From assembly GCF_017573505.1 (NCBI RefSeq), contig NZ_JAGEOJ010000002.1, positions 186,001 through 250,000 of the forward strand: a DNA stretch of 64,000 bases. The letters are read 5' to 3'. A model generated the notes under the pieces. It ran no database searches. It was not told the DNA's origin and saw only the letters and a list, made by a program, of their open reading frames with translations. This document shows, one piece after another, positions 49,455 to 58,369 of the stretch. This stretch comes from Actinomadura barringtoniae (lineage in GTDB: Bacteria; Actinomycetota; Actinomycetes; Streptosporangiales; Streptosporangiaceae). The position numbers and the translations under genes are program-made. How positions within the stretch are numbered: the stretch's first letter is position 1; each line of letters starts with the position of its first letter.

Positions 49455-50252
49455 CTACGACGGGACGGGCTCGCAGGTGATCTCGTGGACGCGGGCGACC
49501 AGGCCCGCCCATCTGCCCGGATCCTGATGGAACGGTCCCATCAGGGTGACGCGCCGGCACAGCGCGCCGTACCGCCGCACCAGCAGGTCGGCGATCTCCT
49601 CGGCCGCCTCCCGGCCCGCGACGTTGAACGGCGCCGCCACCAGGAACGGCGGCGCGACGACCTCGATGTCGTCCCAGTCGCGGCCGGACCGGCGCAGCCC
49701 GCGTTCCAGCGCCGGAACGGTGACGTCGCGCAGGTGGCGTTCGCCGGGGAAGCCGTTCAGTACGAGCCCGTCGGCGATCTCACCCGCCAGCTGCGCGGTG
49801 CGTGGGCCGGTGCCGGTGAGGTGGATCGCCGGCGGGCCGTACGGGTGCGGCGGCGGCCGGAAGAACGAGGTCATCGCGGTGTGCCGGTAGTGCTCGCCGA
49901 GGAACGCGAGCGCCTCGCCGTCGCCCCACGTCCGCCAGATCGCGCGCAGCGCCTGGACGGCGTCGCGCATCCTGGTGGGCGGGCCGAGCGCGAGCACGAA
50001 CCGGCCGCGCGAGTATTCCTGCAGGTCGTTGGCGATGTGCGCGAGGTTCACCGGGCTGCGCGCCGCCGAGACGGCGACGGAGGTGCCGAGCCGGATCCTG
50101 GTCGTGTGCTCGGCGGCCCTGGCGAGCGGGAGGAACGGGTCGTGGCGCGCCTCGGCCGTGTGGAGGCCGTCGAAGCCGATGTCCTCGGCCAGCCTGGCCA
50201 GCGAGGAGATCTCCCGCAGCTCAGGCCCGGTCACCGCCACGTCGACCTTCAT
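49455..50252 (-). CDS. LLM-class F420-type oxidoreductase
   Basis: The protein has 265 residues from ATG 50252 (GGAGG 6 bases upstream). MKVDVAVTGPELREISSLARLAEDIGFDGLHTAEARHD is the luciferase-like TIM-barrel entry; IRLGTSVAVSAARSPVNLAHIANDLQEYSRGRFVLALGPPT is the second block. It belongs near the TIGR03617-like F420-dependent group. Cofactor F420 is inferred, not shown. It is probably co-transcribed with the GH63-like gene. No substrate can be proposed from context. Confidence 0.85.
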   Translation of the reverse strand: MKVDVAVTGPELREISSLARLAEDIGFDGLHTAEARHDPFLPLARAAEHTTRIRLGTSVAVSAARSPVNLAHIANDLQEYSRGRFVLALGPPTRMRDAVQALRAIWRTWGDGEALAFLGEHYRHTAMTSFFRPPPHPYGPPAIHLTGTGPRTAQLAGEIADGLVLNGFPGERHLRDVTVPALERGLRRSGRDWDDIEVVAPPFLVAAPFNVAGREAAEEIADLLVRRYGALCRRVTLMGPFHQDPGRWAGLVARVHEITCEPVPS

Positions 50253-50350
50253 GCCGCGCCTCCGGGTGTGGTCGCGCACCGTGGGTTAACGCGATTGTGA
50301 CCGGAGAAACGCATCCCGACGACCCCCTAGTCGCCGTCGGTTCTCTTCGT

Positions 50351-51178
50351 TCACGCGCCGTTCTCGGTGAATGAGCACACCCGGCCGAGCAGCCAGCCGG
50401 CGATTTCCTCCCCGGCGGCGATGCCGCGCGCCGCCGTGACGGCGGCTCCGGTCCAGCCGGTGTCGTGCAGTTCGCCGTGCGCGGGCCGGATCGCGGCGTC
50501 GGCGGCCTGCAGCAACTCGGTGTCGAGCAGCGAGTCGCCGGCGGCCAGCATGAGCCGTGCGCCGACGCGGCCCGCGATCTCGGCGGCCGCGGTGGCCTTG
50601 CTCAGCGTCTCGGGCAGGCAGTAGACCTTGCGGCCTTGCAGCGACGTACGCCAGCCACGGTCTTCGCACCAACCGGTCAGGTCCTCGATCCAGCCGGCGG
50701 GCAGCGCGGCGCGGTCGACGACGGCGTAGGCGAACAGGTCCGAGGCGGTGCGCAGCTTCAGCACGAAGTCCCCACCCGTCACCTCAAGGCGTTCACGCAC
50801 CTCCTCCAGCGCGGCGCCCGTCTCGGTGACGCGCGCGTGGACGGCCGCCGCCCAGTCCTGGTCGTCGACGCCGCCCGCGATGATGCGGCCGCCGTTGGCG
50901 CAGATGGCGTACTCGGGCGGCTTCTCCAGCAGGTGAACGCGCGCGTACTGCTCGGGCGTCCGCGTCGTCGTCGGTACGAGGGCCGCGGCGGCCGCGAGCC
51001 GTTCCAGCCGCCGCGCCGCCTCCTCCGTCACGTACGACAGCGGCGCGCCCTGGTAGAGCTCCACGCACAGCAGCCGCGGCAGGTCGGCGTCGGGCCGCGG
51101 CGCGGCGCCCTCCGGCCACAGCGCCGCCTGCGAGTAGATGAGTGTCCGGTCGAGGTCTGAACAGACCAGCACGGTCAC
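50351..51178 (-). CDS. HAD-superfamily hydrolase of the Ter cluster
   Basis: The protein has 275 residues from GTG 51178, overlapping the StiP gene by 4 bp (GTGA). Motif I is SDLDRT (D8, D10), with motif IV AAGDSLLDTELL near 226. The central cap places it in the HAD-IIB group. Ter-linked HADs are proposed to act with the PRTase, StiP and aldolase on a nucleotide-like or RNA-derived metabolite. It is the last gene of an eight-gene Ter operon. Confidence 0.88.
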   Translation of the reverse strand: MTVLVCSDLDRTLIYSQAALWPEGAAPRPDADLPRLLCVELYQGAPLSYVTEEAARRLERLAAAAALVPTTTRTPEQYARVHLLEKPPEYAICANGGRIIAGGVDDQDWAAAVHARVTETGAALEEVRERLEVTGGDFVLKLRTASDLFAYAVVDRAALPAGWIEDLTGWCEDRGWRTSLQGRKVYCLPETLSKATAAAEIAGRVGARLMLAAGDSLLDTELLQAADAAIRPAHGELHDTGWTGAAVTAARGIAAGEEIAGWLLGRVCSFTENGA

Positions 51179-52302
51179 TGAACGGCTCCCTTGCCGAAGC
51201 TCGGATGGATCAGCCCGACGCACGCGTACGGCAGCGCGTCCGGCTCGACGTCGATCACGGGCACGCCGCGTTCGCGCGCCAGCAGGCGGATGTGGCGCAG
51301 GTCGTCGCCCGCGTCCGAACGCGCGAGCACCTTCCACGGAACGCGGCGCAGCAGCACCCGCGTCGTCTCCCCCACCCCGGGCTTGATCAGGTTGAGGTCG
51401 TCCACGCCGTGCTCCTGCCCGACCCGCCGCACGGCCTCCCAGCCCAACCAGTCCGGCGTACGGTCGGCCGCGATCAGCTCGGGGGCGTCCTTGGCGACCC
51501 GTTCCGCCACGTCGCCGAACCGTGCGCAGATCGCCGCCAGGAACACTCCCGACACGTCCGCGCCGGCCAGCTCGGCGTAGAACTTGGCGCCGTGGAAGTC
51601 GTCGGGCCCGATCAGCTCGTCGTTCAGCACCGTACGGCTGACCAGCCCGGACACCGTCGAGTTGAGGCAGGCCGACGGGATCAGGAAGTCGTCGCGCGTC
51701 CCGTAGACGGGCGTGCAGCGCCCCGGGTCGGCCAGCACCGCGAGCCGCGGCGAGAAACCGCCGCCGTGCGCCTCCAGCGCCGCGCCGAGCTCCTTGGTGA
51801 TCGCGCCCTTGCCGGTCCAGCCGTCCACGAACATCACGTTCGCCGGGTCGTGATGGGCCACCAGGTAGCGCAGCGCCACCTCGTCGATGCCCCTCCCCCG
51901 CACGATGCTGACCGCGTAGTGCGGCAGGTCGAGGCCGTGCGCGAACCGCGCCCAGCGCCGCACCAGCACGCCGACCGGGGTCCCGGCTCGCGCCAGCGAC
52001 ACCAGCACGGCGTCGGGTCCGCGCTCGGCGAGGATCATCTCGGTGATCAGCCCGACCGCGTACGCCAGCCGTTCCGCCGACGCCTTCAGCGCCTCGTGGA
52101 ACAGCCGCTGGTAGGCGGCGCCCGGCTGGTACTCCATCGGCAGCGACTCAGCGTAATGCGCCGTGCCCGCCTGGATCGCGGCCTCGCGCTCCTCGGTCGG
52201 CGCCTCCAGCCGTACGTCCGACAGATCCTTGAGCAGCCACGCCACGTCGTCCGCCGCATAGCTGCCGAACTGCGGGCCGTAGAGCGGCTCCGGCAGCGTC
52301 AT
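51175..52302 (-). CDS. StiP-family protein of the Ter cluster
   Basis: The protein has 375 residues. GSYAADDVAWLLKDLSDV, MEYQPGAAYQRLFHEALK, VSLARAGTPVGVLVRRWA and VMFVDGWTGKGAITKEL match the StiP family (annotated elsewhere as cysteine protease StiP). The last motif resembles a phosphoribosyltransferase core (VDGWTGKG). A C-terminal PELOTA-like RNA-binding region (LNLIKPGVGETTRVLLRRVPWKVLA) is consistent with published descriptions of Ter clusters. Both ends overlap neighbours by 4 bp. Confidence 0.85.
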   Translation of the reverse strand: MTLPEPLYGPQFGSYAADDVAWLLKDLSDVRLEAPTEEREAAIQAGTAHYAESLPMEYQPGAAYQRLFHEALKASAERLAYAVGLITEMILAERGPDAVLVSLARAGTPVGVLVRRWARFAHGLDLPHYAVSIVRGRGIDEVALRYLVAHHDPANVMFVDGWTGKGAITKELGAALEAHGGGFSPRLAVLADPGRCTPVYGTRDDFLIPSACLNSTVSGLVSRTVLNDELIGPDDFHGAKFYAELAGADVSGVFLAAICARFGDVAERVAKDAPELIAADRTPDWLGWEAVRRVGQEHGVDDLNLIKPGVGETTRVLLRRVPWKVLARSDAGDDLRHIRLLARERGVPVIDVEPDALPYACVGLIHPSFGKGAVQ

Positions 52303-53705
52303 GTCCGTTCCCCCTGCCCCCGATACGCGGGAATCGTGGCCACCGTGACCGGCGCGAGCTCCCGCAGCCGCGCCAGCAGCCCCCCGTCCTGCACCGCGAC
52401 GTCGTCCACGACCAGCACGATCGAGTCGAAGCTCTGATCGACGTTGTAGGCGTAGCGTTCGCCACCGCCACCGCCACCGCCACCGCCGTCGCCGCCACCG
52501 CCGTCGCCACCGCCGTCGCCTTCGTCGAGCGCGGGGAACGACAGGCGCGATCGGATCGCATAGCCCGGGTCGTCCACCGCCAGCACGGGTGAACGCGTCG
52601 TCGTCGAATACCGGACCGCGACGTCCGGATGCGCGTCCGCCAGCGCCTCGGCCAGCCGCAACGGCGCGTACATCAGTTCCTCGAAGCCCAGCACCAGCAC
52701 GCGCCGCCCCAGCACGGGCAGCCGCGCCGCCATGCGCGGAAGCTCCTCCTCCAGCCGCACGCGATGCTCGGGCGTGAAGCCGTGGCGCCCGCCGTCCGGC
52801 AGCCCCTCCGGCCAGCCGATGTCCACCCGTTCGACCTCGAACGCGCCCCTGCCGCGGCGGTCCTCGGCGTGCAGCCCGGCGACGAGCTTCTGCCCGGCCT
52901 CCAGCACGCCGCCCGGCAGCCGTACGGTCCCGCGCGCCAGCGCCACCGCGTCGATCCGCGTGTTGAGCCGCCGCGCCAGCGCGTCCATCCGTGCCTCGTC
53001 CGCACCGCTCCGCAGATCGACCAGGGCCGCGACGACGTAGTGGCGGCGCGGCCGGACCGCGTGCAGTTCCTCGATCGTGTTGAGCACGGTCCGGCCGGTG
53101 GACAGCTCGTCGTCGACCAGCACGAGCGGCACGTCGCGGTCCAGCTCCCCCGGATCGCCCGGCAGCATCAGATGACTGGTCGCGTGACTGTGCTCCTCCT
53201 CGAAGCCGCCGTACGTCGCGAATCCGGGCACGGCCCGCCGCGTGGAGTGCAGGTAGTAGGCGCCGCCGAGCGAGTCGGCGACCGCGTGGCCGAGCGCCGT
53301 GGCGGTCTCGGCGTATCCCAGGACCGCCGCGTCCACCGGTGCCCGCGGCGCGCGGAAGAGGTCGCGCAGCCCGGCCGCCGCGCCCGGACGGCCCTTGAGC
53401 GCCTCGGACAGCAGCCCGCCGTGATCGACGGTGCCGCCGAGCAGCGCAACCCGGACCAGGTCGCCCAGCAGCAGGCCCGACCCGTACACCAGGCGCGGGT
53501 CGGTCGGCACGTGCTTGCCCAGCACGGTCGACACCAGCAGGTGAGCGCGCTTGGGGTTGCGCCGTACGGCCAGCCCGACCAGGTCGGACAGGCCCGCGCC
53601 GACCGGCCGCGCCCCGTCCTCGAGCCGCACGCCGAGCCGCTCGGCCACCCACTCGCCGGGCCAGCGCGCAGCCTCCTCGCCGGGCCGGCGCGTGTCCTCG
53701 CTCAT
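52299..53705 (-). CDS. Phosphoribosyltransferase-TRSP fusion of the Ter cluster
   Basis: The protein has 468 residues. The PRPP loop VDDELSTGRT is at 197-206, typical of type I PRTases. The C-terminal TRSP-like domain (YSTTTRSPVLAV, around 365-380) is a companion domain described for Ter-linked PRTases. Between about 395 and 417 lies an Asp/Gly-rich linker with a poly-Gly run, encoded by GCC/ACC repeats (52455-52520), a probable slippage hotspot. ATG 53705 lies in the second copy of a duplicated stop/start junction. Confidence 0.85.
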   Translation of the reverse strand: MSEDTRRPGEEAARWPGEWVAERLGVRLEDGARPVGAGLSDLVGLAVRRNPKRAHLLVSTVLGKHVPTDPRLVYGSGLLLGDLVRVALLGGTVDHGGLLSEALKGRPGAAAGLRDLFRAPRAPVDAAVLGYAETATALGHAVADSLGGAYYLHSTRRAVPGFATYGGFEEEHSHATSHLMLPGDPGELDRDVPLVLVDDELSTGRTVLNTIEELHAVRPRRHYVVAALVDLRSGADEARMDALARRLNTRIDAVALARGTVRLPGGVLEAGQKLVAGLHAEDRRGRGAFEVERVDIGWPEGLPDGGRHGFTPEHRVRLEEELPRMAARLPVLGRRVLVLGFEELMYAPLRLAEALADAHPDVAVRYSTTTRSPVLAVDDPGYAIRSRLSFPALDEGDGGGDGGGGDGGGGGGGGGERYAYNVDQSFDSIVLVVDDVAVQDGGLLARLRELAPVTVATIPAYRGQGERT

Positions 53706-53740
53706 CGGCCGCCCGCGTTCCCGCTCATCGGCCGCCCGCG
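53700..53740 (-). repeat. 23-bp-offset duplication at the aldolase/PRTase junction
   Basis: GCTCATCGGCCGCCCGCG occurs at 53700-53717 and 53723-53740 (+ strand). On the gene strand CGATGAGC provides the aldolase stop (TGA) in the upstream copy and the PRTase start (ATG) in the downstream copy. Confidence 0.85.
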
Positions 53741-54882
53741 GCTTCGAGCAGCTCGACGAACGTGACGTCCTGCGCGGCCACGCCGAAGACCCGGGCGCGC
53801 AGCAGCAGCCGTTCGGCCCAGGCGCGGTGCGGCCCGGCCTCGTTCATCTTGTTGGCGTACGAGGAGGCCATCGCGCCGCCGCCGCTCACCCCGAGGATGT
53901 CGGCGGCGTCGCAGTACTCCTCGTGCGTCACGACCGACAGGGCATGAACTGCGGCCACATGCGTCGGGTGGATGACGGTCTTGCCGGTGAGGCCGTTGGC
54001 CTTGTCCAGGTGGACCTCGCGGATCAGCCCGTCCAGGTCGGAGGTGATCAGCTGCTGGCGCAGCGGCGCGGCCCGGTGGGCGTCGAACGGCGACTGGCGC
54101 AGCTGGGGCTTGAACATCCGCTCGCCGGCCGAGAAGTACTCCCAGACCGGCCCGGTGACCACGAAGCCGGTGCCGTCGGCCCGGCCGAGCACGTTCACCA
54201 CGTCGGAGATCACCCCGGCGACCGGCTGGATGTCGTAGATCGTGAGGTCGGGCGGGCGGCGCAGCCCGTACGCGGCGGACAGGTCGGTCGCGCCCAGCCG
54301 TACGGCCAGGATCCGCTCGCGGTGCTTGGCGAGCAGCCGGGACACGTCCTGGAGCAGCTCGTTGCGGGTCTCGCGGTAGACCGCCTCGCGGCTCTCGATC
54401 ACCGGCATGGCCAGCAGCCGCCGCCCGGTGCGTTCGGCGGTGGCGGCCAGGGCCTCCAGGTACGCGTCCCCCGTCGAGGCGGTGAACTTGGGCAGCACGA
54501 ACCCGGTGACCAGGTCGGCGGCCTCGCCGAGCCGGTCGATCATGTCGGCGATCTGGTCCTCGTGGCGGACCCGGATGAACAGCAGCGGCGGCTCGCCGGC
54601 CCGCTCGTACACCAGCCGGAGCTGCTCGGCGGCGTTGGCCTCGGCGGCGGCCACGTCCTCGTCGGGGATGGCGTCCTCGAGGCAGATGACCATGCTGGTC
54701 ACCCCGCGGCGGGCCGCCTTGGCGATGTCGTCGGCCAGCGTGGGCCGGATGGCGGGGCTGTAGAGCGTGGCACCGAGCGCCACCGCGAGGACCTCGGGGT
54801 CGTCGTGGCGTCCGAAACGGCGTGGGTGCCGAAAGAACAAATGCTTCCGGTAGGCAGTGTCGATGTGATCAAAGTGCCGCAT
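53725..54882 (-). CDS. HpcH/HpaI-CitE-type aldolase of the Ter cluster
   Basis: The protein has 385 residues from ATG 54882. The TIM-barrel family motifs are MVICLEDAIPDEDVAAAE (metal and CoA-site acidic residues), LLFIRVRHEDQI, GFVLPKFTAS, and RLLAMPVIESREAVY (catalytic metal ligand Glu). GKTVIHPTHVAAVHAL is the C-terminal block. A carbon-carbon lyase or ligase acting on a CoA-like or nucleotide-like substrate is expected. It is the fifth gene of the Ter operon, between TerD and the PRTase. Confidence 0.88.
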   Translation of the reverse strand: MRHFDHIDTAYRKHLFFRHPRRFGRHDDPEVLAVALGATLYSPAIRPTLADDIAKAARRGVTSMVICLEDAIPDEDVAAAEANAAEQLRLVYERAGEPPLLFIRVRHEDQIADMIDRLGEAADLVTGFVLPKFTASTGDAYLEALAATAERTGRRLLAMPVIESREAVYRETRNELLQDVSRLLAKHRERILAVRLGATDLSAAYGLRRPPDLTIYDIQPVAGVISDVVNVLGRADGTGFVVTGPVWEYFSAGERMFKPQLRQSPFDAHRAAPLRQQLITSDLDGLIREVHLDKANGLTGKTVIHPTHVAAVHALSVVTHEEYCDAADILGVSGGGAMASSYANKMNEAGPHRAWAERLLLRARVFGVAAQDVTFVELLEAAGGR

Positions 54883-55106
54883 GCACGCTGGGTCCCTTTC
54901 CCATCCGTCGGAACCTCTGGGCCCCCGCGGGCGAACGATATCCAGGGTAAGACGGTGAAACGGCTGATTCGGACACAGAGAAAACGCCGGTGAGCACCCA
55001 AAAATGCCCACCGGCGCCCGAACGTCCCATTCCGCTTGTTCAGAACAGAGCGCAAACCCCTACAGGTGTGGCGATACCGGCATCGCCGCAGGTGCGGCGA
55101 ACCGCC

Positions 55107-55685
55107 CTACAGGTGCGGGGAAACCGCGCCGAGCAGGTGCTGGACGGTGCGGCCGTTGGCGGTGACCCCGATCGCGGTCATCGACCAGCCCTCACCATCG
55201 CGGGAGACCTTGGCCATGATCTGGGCGTTGTGCTCCCCGGAGCCGCTCAGGTCGTAGCGGGCGATCTCCTCGCCGGTCGTCTCGTCCACCAGGCGGCAGA
55301 ACGCGTTCGCGATCTGCGAGAAGTCCTGCCCGGTGAACGAGTTGACCGTGAAGACCAGCTGGGTGACGTTGGCCGGGACCTGCTGCAGGTCCACGTTGAT
55401 CACCTCGTCGTCGCCCTCGCCCTCACCGGTCAGGTTGTCGCCGGTGTGCAGGATCGAGCCGTCCTTGCTGCGCAGCTGCTTGAACCACACGGTGTCGGTG
55501 TGGTTGCCGCTGGCGTCGAAGAGCAGGCACGACGCGTCGAGGTCGATGGTCTGGGTCTTGCCCTTGCCGAACAGGCCCTTCTTGGTCACGGCGTCCCAGC
55601 CCAGGCCCATCTTGACGCGGCTGAGAGAGCCGCCGCCTGCCTTGGCCAGCGAGACCTTCTGGCCCTTCTGAAGCGAGATCGACAT
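55107..55685 (-). CDS. terD: TerD-family calcium-binding stress protein (paralogue 1)
   Basis: The protein has 192 residues from ATG 55685 behind GGAGGCGAC. MSISLQKGQKVSLAKAGG, then IDLDASCLLFD and [19 protein letters not shown] are TerD Ca-binding acidic loops. It is the least similar of the three paralogues, with a Lys-rich insertion (TKKGLFGKGKTQT). TerD proteins are membrane-associated and confer resistance to tellurite, phage or membrane stress. The following 220 bp to the aldolase start hold CAGGTGNGG-type short repeats but no gene. Confidence 0.92.
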   Translation of the reverse strand: MSISLQKGQKVSLAKAGGGSLSRVKMGLGWDAVTKKGLFGKGKTQTIDLDASCLLFDASGNHTDTVWFKQLRSKDGSILHTGDNLTGEGEGDDEVINVDLQQVPANVTQLVFTVNSFTGQDFSQIANAFCRLVDETTGEEIARYDLSGSGEHNAQIMAKVSRDGEGWSMTAIGVTANGRTVQHLLGAVSPHL

Positions 55686-55769
55686 TGGTCGCCTCCATTG
55701 AGGGGGGATCACGGACGCGCGGGGTGACAGTTGTGGCGGAGCCTTAGGCGGAAGGGGCGGGACGGAGGG

Positions 55770-56855
55770 CTAGACGCCCGACGAGTGCAGCTCCTTGTCG
55801 GCTGAGCTCTGGTTCTTGCCGTCCTCGTTGCGGTTGCGGACCACCGAGCTGAGGAACGCCGCGATGATCAGGCCGGCACCGAGCCCGCCTGTGATCCATT
55901 CGGGCACGTGGTGGCCGATGCTGACCAGCATGCAGAACGCCAGGGCGCCGATGGCCCACATCGCGCCGTGCTCGAGGTAGACGTACTCGTGCAGGGTGCC
56001 CTTGCGGACCAGGAAGACCGTCAGCGAACGGATGTACATGGCGCCGATGCCGAGGCCCAGCGCGATGATGATCAGGTTGGTGCTGATCGCGAACGCGCCG
56101 ATCACGCCGTCGAAGGAGAATGAGGCGTCCAGGACCTCCAGATAGAGGAACAGGAAGAACGCCGCCTTCCCGGTCGCCACCGCCAGCCCGTTCGGGCCCC
56201 GCTTGACGTCCTCGCTGTCCTCGTCGACGTCGCCCGCGCCCTCGAAGAGGTCGCCCAGCCCGTTCACCAGGATGTAGGTGACCATGCCGAGCACGCCGGC
56301 GATCATCACGTCGCCGGGGTCGTCGGCGAAGAAGCCGCCGGCGATCGCCAGCGCCCCGCCCGCGATCACCACCGAGAGCTGGTTCAGCTTGCCGATCCTG
56401 GCGAGCGGCCGCTCCAGCCAGGCCAGCCACTCGTACTCGTGCTCCTCGAAGACGAAGTCCAGGAAGAGCATGAGCAGGAACATGCCGCCGAACGCCGCGA
56501 TCATCGGGTAGGCCGACTCGAGCGCGTGGGCGTACTTCTCCTGGTCGTTCAGCGCCAGGTCGAGCGCCTCGAACGGGCTCATGTTCGCGGTGATGGCGAC
56601 GATGGCGAGGGGAAAGACCAGCCGCATGCCGAACACCGCGATCGCGATGCCCACGGTCAGGAAGATCCGCTGCCAGAACGCGCTCATCCGTTCCAGCACC
56701 TTGGCGTTGACCACGGCGTTGTCGAACGAGAGCGAGATCTCGAGGATGGCCAGCACGGCCACCAGGCCGAGCGCCGTCGTCCCCTCGTAGAGGAAGGCGG
56801 CCAGCAGGCCGAGGGCGGTGATGGCGAAGGACCACCCGAACGTGCGAAGAATCAT
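55770..56855 (-). CDS. DUF475 (TerC-superfamily) integral membrane protein
   Basis: The protein has 361 residues and about nine membrane helices. The paired acidic TerC motifs are seen as LEISLSFDNAVVNAKVL (near 40) and LEVLDASFSFDGVIGAFAIS (near 245), the two halves of an inverted-repeat fold that binds metal. It partners with TerD proteins at the membrane. It lies between two terD genes in the operon. The gap to the next terD (84 bp) is short. Confidence 0.92.
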   Translation of the reverse strand: MILRTFGWSFAITALGLLAAFLYEGTTALGLVAVLAILEISLSFDNAVVNAKVLERMSAFWQRIFLTVGIAIAVFGMRLVFPLAIVAITANMSPFEALDLALNDQEKYAHALESAYPMIAAFGGMFLLMLFLDFVFEEHEYEWLAWLERPLARIGKLNQLSVVIAGGALAIAGGFFADDPGDVMIAGVLGMVTYILVNGLGDLFEGAGDVDEDSEDVKRGPNGLAVATGKAAFFLFLYLEVLDASFSFDGVIGAFAISTNLIIIALGLGIGAMYIRSLTVFLVRKGTLHEYVYLEHGAMWAIGALAFCMLVSIGHHVPEWITGGLGAGLIIAAFLSSVVRNRNEDGKNQSSADKELHSSGV

Positions 56856-56924
56856 GAGTGCGTTTCTGCTAGGCGGGGGTGCGAGGCGGGGAGAACAGGC
56901 ACCGGGGCACCGCGGGGGTGCCCG

Positions 56925-57503
56925 CTAACCGACGTTGACGCCGAAGTCGGTGGCGATTCCGGCGAGGCCCGAGGCGTACCCCTGGCCGACGGCGCGGAAC
57001 TTCCACTCGCCGCCGTGCCGGTAGAGCTCGCCGAACACCATGGCCGTCTCGGTGGAGGCGTCCTCGGTGAGGTCGAAGCGGGCGAGCTCGTTGTTGTCGG
57101 AACGGTCGACGATGCGGATGAAGGCGTTGCGGACCTGGCCGAAGTTCTGGGACCTGTTGTCGGCGTCGTAGATCGACACCGGGAACACGATCCGCTCGCA
57201 CTCGGCCGGGACGCCGGTGAGGTCGACGTTGATCGACTCGTCGTCGCCCTCGCCCTCACCCGTGAGGTTGTCGCCGGTGTGCTCGACCGAGCCGTCCGGG
57301 CTCTTCAGGTTGTTGAAGAACACGAAGTGCTGGTCGGACATGACCTTGCCGCCGCTGTTCAGCAGCAGCGCGGACGCGTCCAGGTCGAAGTCGGCCCCGG
57401 TCGTGGCGCGCACGTCCCAGCCGAGCCCGACCGACACGGCGGTGAGGTTCGGTGCGGCCTTCGTCAGCGAGACGTTGCCGCCCTTGGCCAGCGATACTCC
57501 CAT
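56925..57503 (-). CDS. terD: TerD-family stress protein (paralogue 2)
   Basis: The protein has 192 residues from ATG 57503 (GGGAGC upstream). [53 protein letters not shown] and [33 protein letters not shown] are hallmarks. It is close to paralogue 3 throughout, indicating recent tandem duplication with only 47 bp between them. Confidence 0.93.
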   Translation of the reverse strand: MGVSLAKGGNVSLTKAAPNLTAVSVGLGWDVRATTGADFDLDASALLLNSGGKVMSDQHFVFFNNLKSPDGSVEHTGDNLTGEGEGDDESINVDLTGVPAECERIVFPVSIYDADNRSQNFGQVRNAFIRIVDRSDNNELARFDLTEDASTETAMVFGELYRHGGEWKFRAVGQGYASGLAGIATDFGVNVG

Positions 57504-57550
57504 GATCGACTGCTCCCTGGTCGTTCGTTACGGGGTTGCTCTCTGCTCTG

Positions 57551-58126
57551 CTAGATGCTCACGCCGAAGTCCATGGCGATGCCCGCGAGACCCGAGGCGT
57601 ACCCCTGGCCCACCGCCCTGAACTTCCACTCGGCGCCGTTGCGGTAGAGCTCGCCGAAGACCATCGCGGTCTCGGTGGAGGCGTCCTCGCTGAGGTCGTA
57701 GCGGGCGAGCTCGGAGTTGTCGGCCTGGTTGACCACGCGGATGAACGCGTTGCGCACCTGGCCGAAGTTCTGGCTGCGGGTGTCGGCGTCGTAGATCGAC
57801 ACGGCGAACGCGACCCGCTCGGCCTCGGGGGGCATGGCGGCGAAGTTGATCTTGATCTGCTCGTCGTCGCCCTCGCCCGCGCCGGTGGTGTTGTCGCCGG
57901 TGTGCTCGACGCCGCCGTCGGGGGTGCGCAGGTTGTTGAAGAACACGAAGTGCCGGTCGGTGACGATCTTGCCGGAGGCGTCCAGGACCAGCGCGGAGGC
58001 GTCCAGGTCGAAATCGGTGCCGGTGGTGGTCCGCAGGTCCCAGCCGAGCCCGACGGTGACCGCGGTCAGCCCCGGCGCCTGCTTGGTGAGAGAGACGTTC
58101 CCGCCCTTGCTGAGGCTGACGCCCAC
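57551..58126 (-). CDS. terD: TerD-family stress protein (paralogue 3)
   Basis: The protein has 191 residues from GTG 58126 behind GGAGG with 4-base spacing. [54 protein letters not shown] and [20 protein letters not shown] are visible. It is the first gene of the eight-gene Ter operon. The 243 bp between it and the divergent coiled-coil gene must contain both promoters. Confidence 0.93.
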   Translation of the reverse strand: MGVSLSKGGNVSLTKQAPGLTAVTVGLGWDLRTTTGTDFDLDASALVLDASGKIVTDRHFVFFNNLRTPDGGVEHTGDNTTGAGEGDDEQIKINFAAMPPEAERVAFAVSIYDADTRSQNFGQVRNAFIRVVNQADNSELARYDLSEDASTETAMVFGELYRNGAEWKFRAVGQGYASGLAGIAMDFGVSI

Positions 58127-58369
58127 AATTCCTCCAAGATCGAATCTTTGCCACGCCGTCCGGCGTCTCGCTATAACGACGCTGGAAGTGATGCTATCCG
58201 TTCCCTCACGACGCTCTGGATCGATCAGAAGTCCCGAAATGGGCAAGTAGTCCTGCGTAGACGGCCGGGTGAGGGTGAACACATCGCGCGGGAGGGGCCA
58301 GACTAGAGGTGGCCCGGGATCAGGGCCCGCCGGCCCGGAACCGGGGCCGGCTCCGAAGGGGAGGCAGCG

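Noticed and set aside
54883..55106. Short GGTGNGGC-like repeats between the aldolase and the first terD gene
   Set aside because: The copies (near 55060-55115) are short and imperfect with no fixed period; too little to call a structured repeat.
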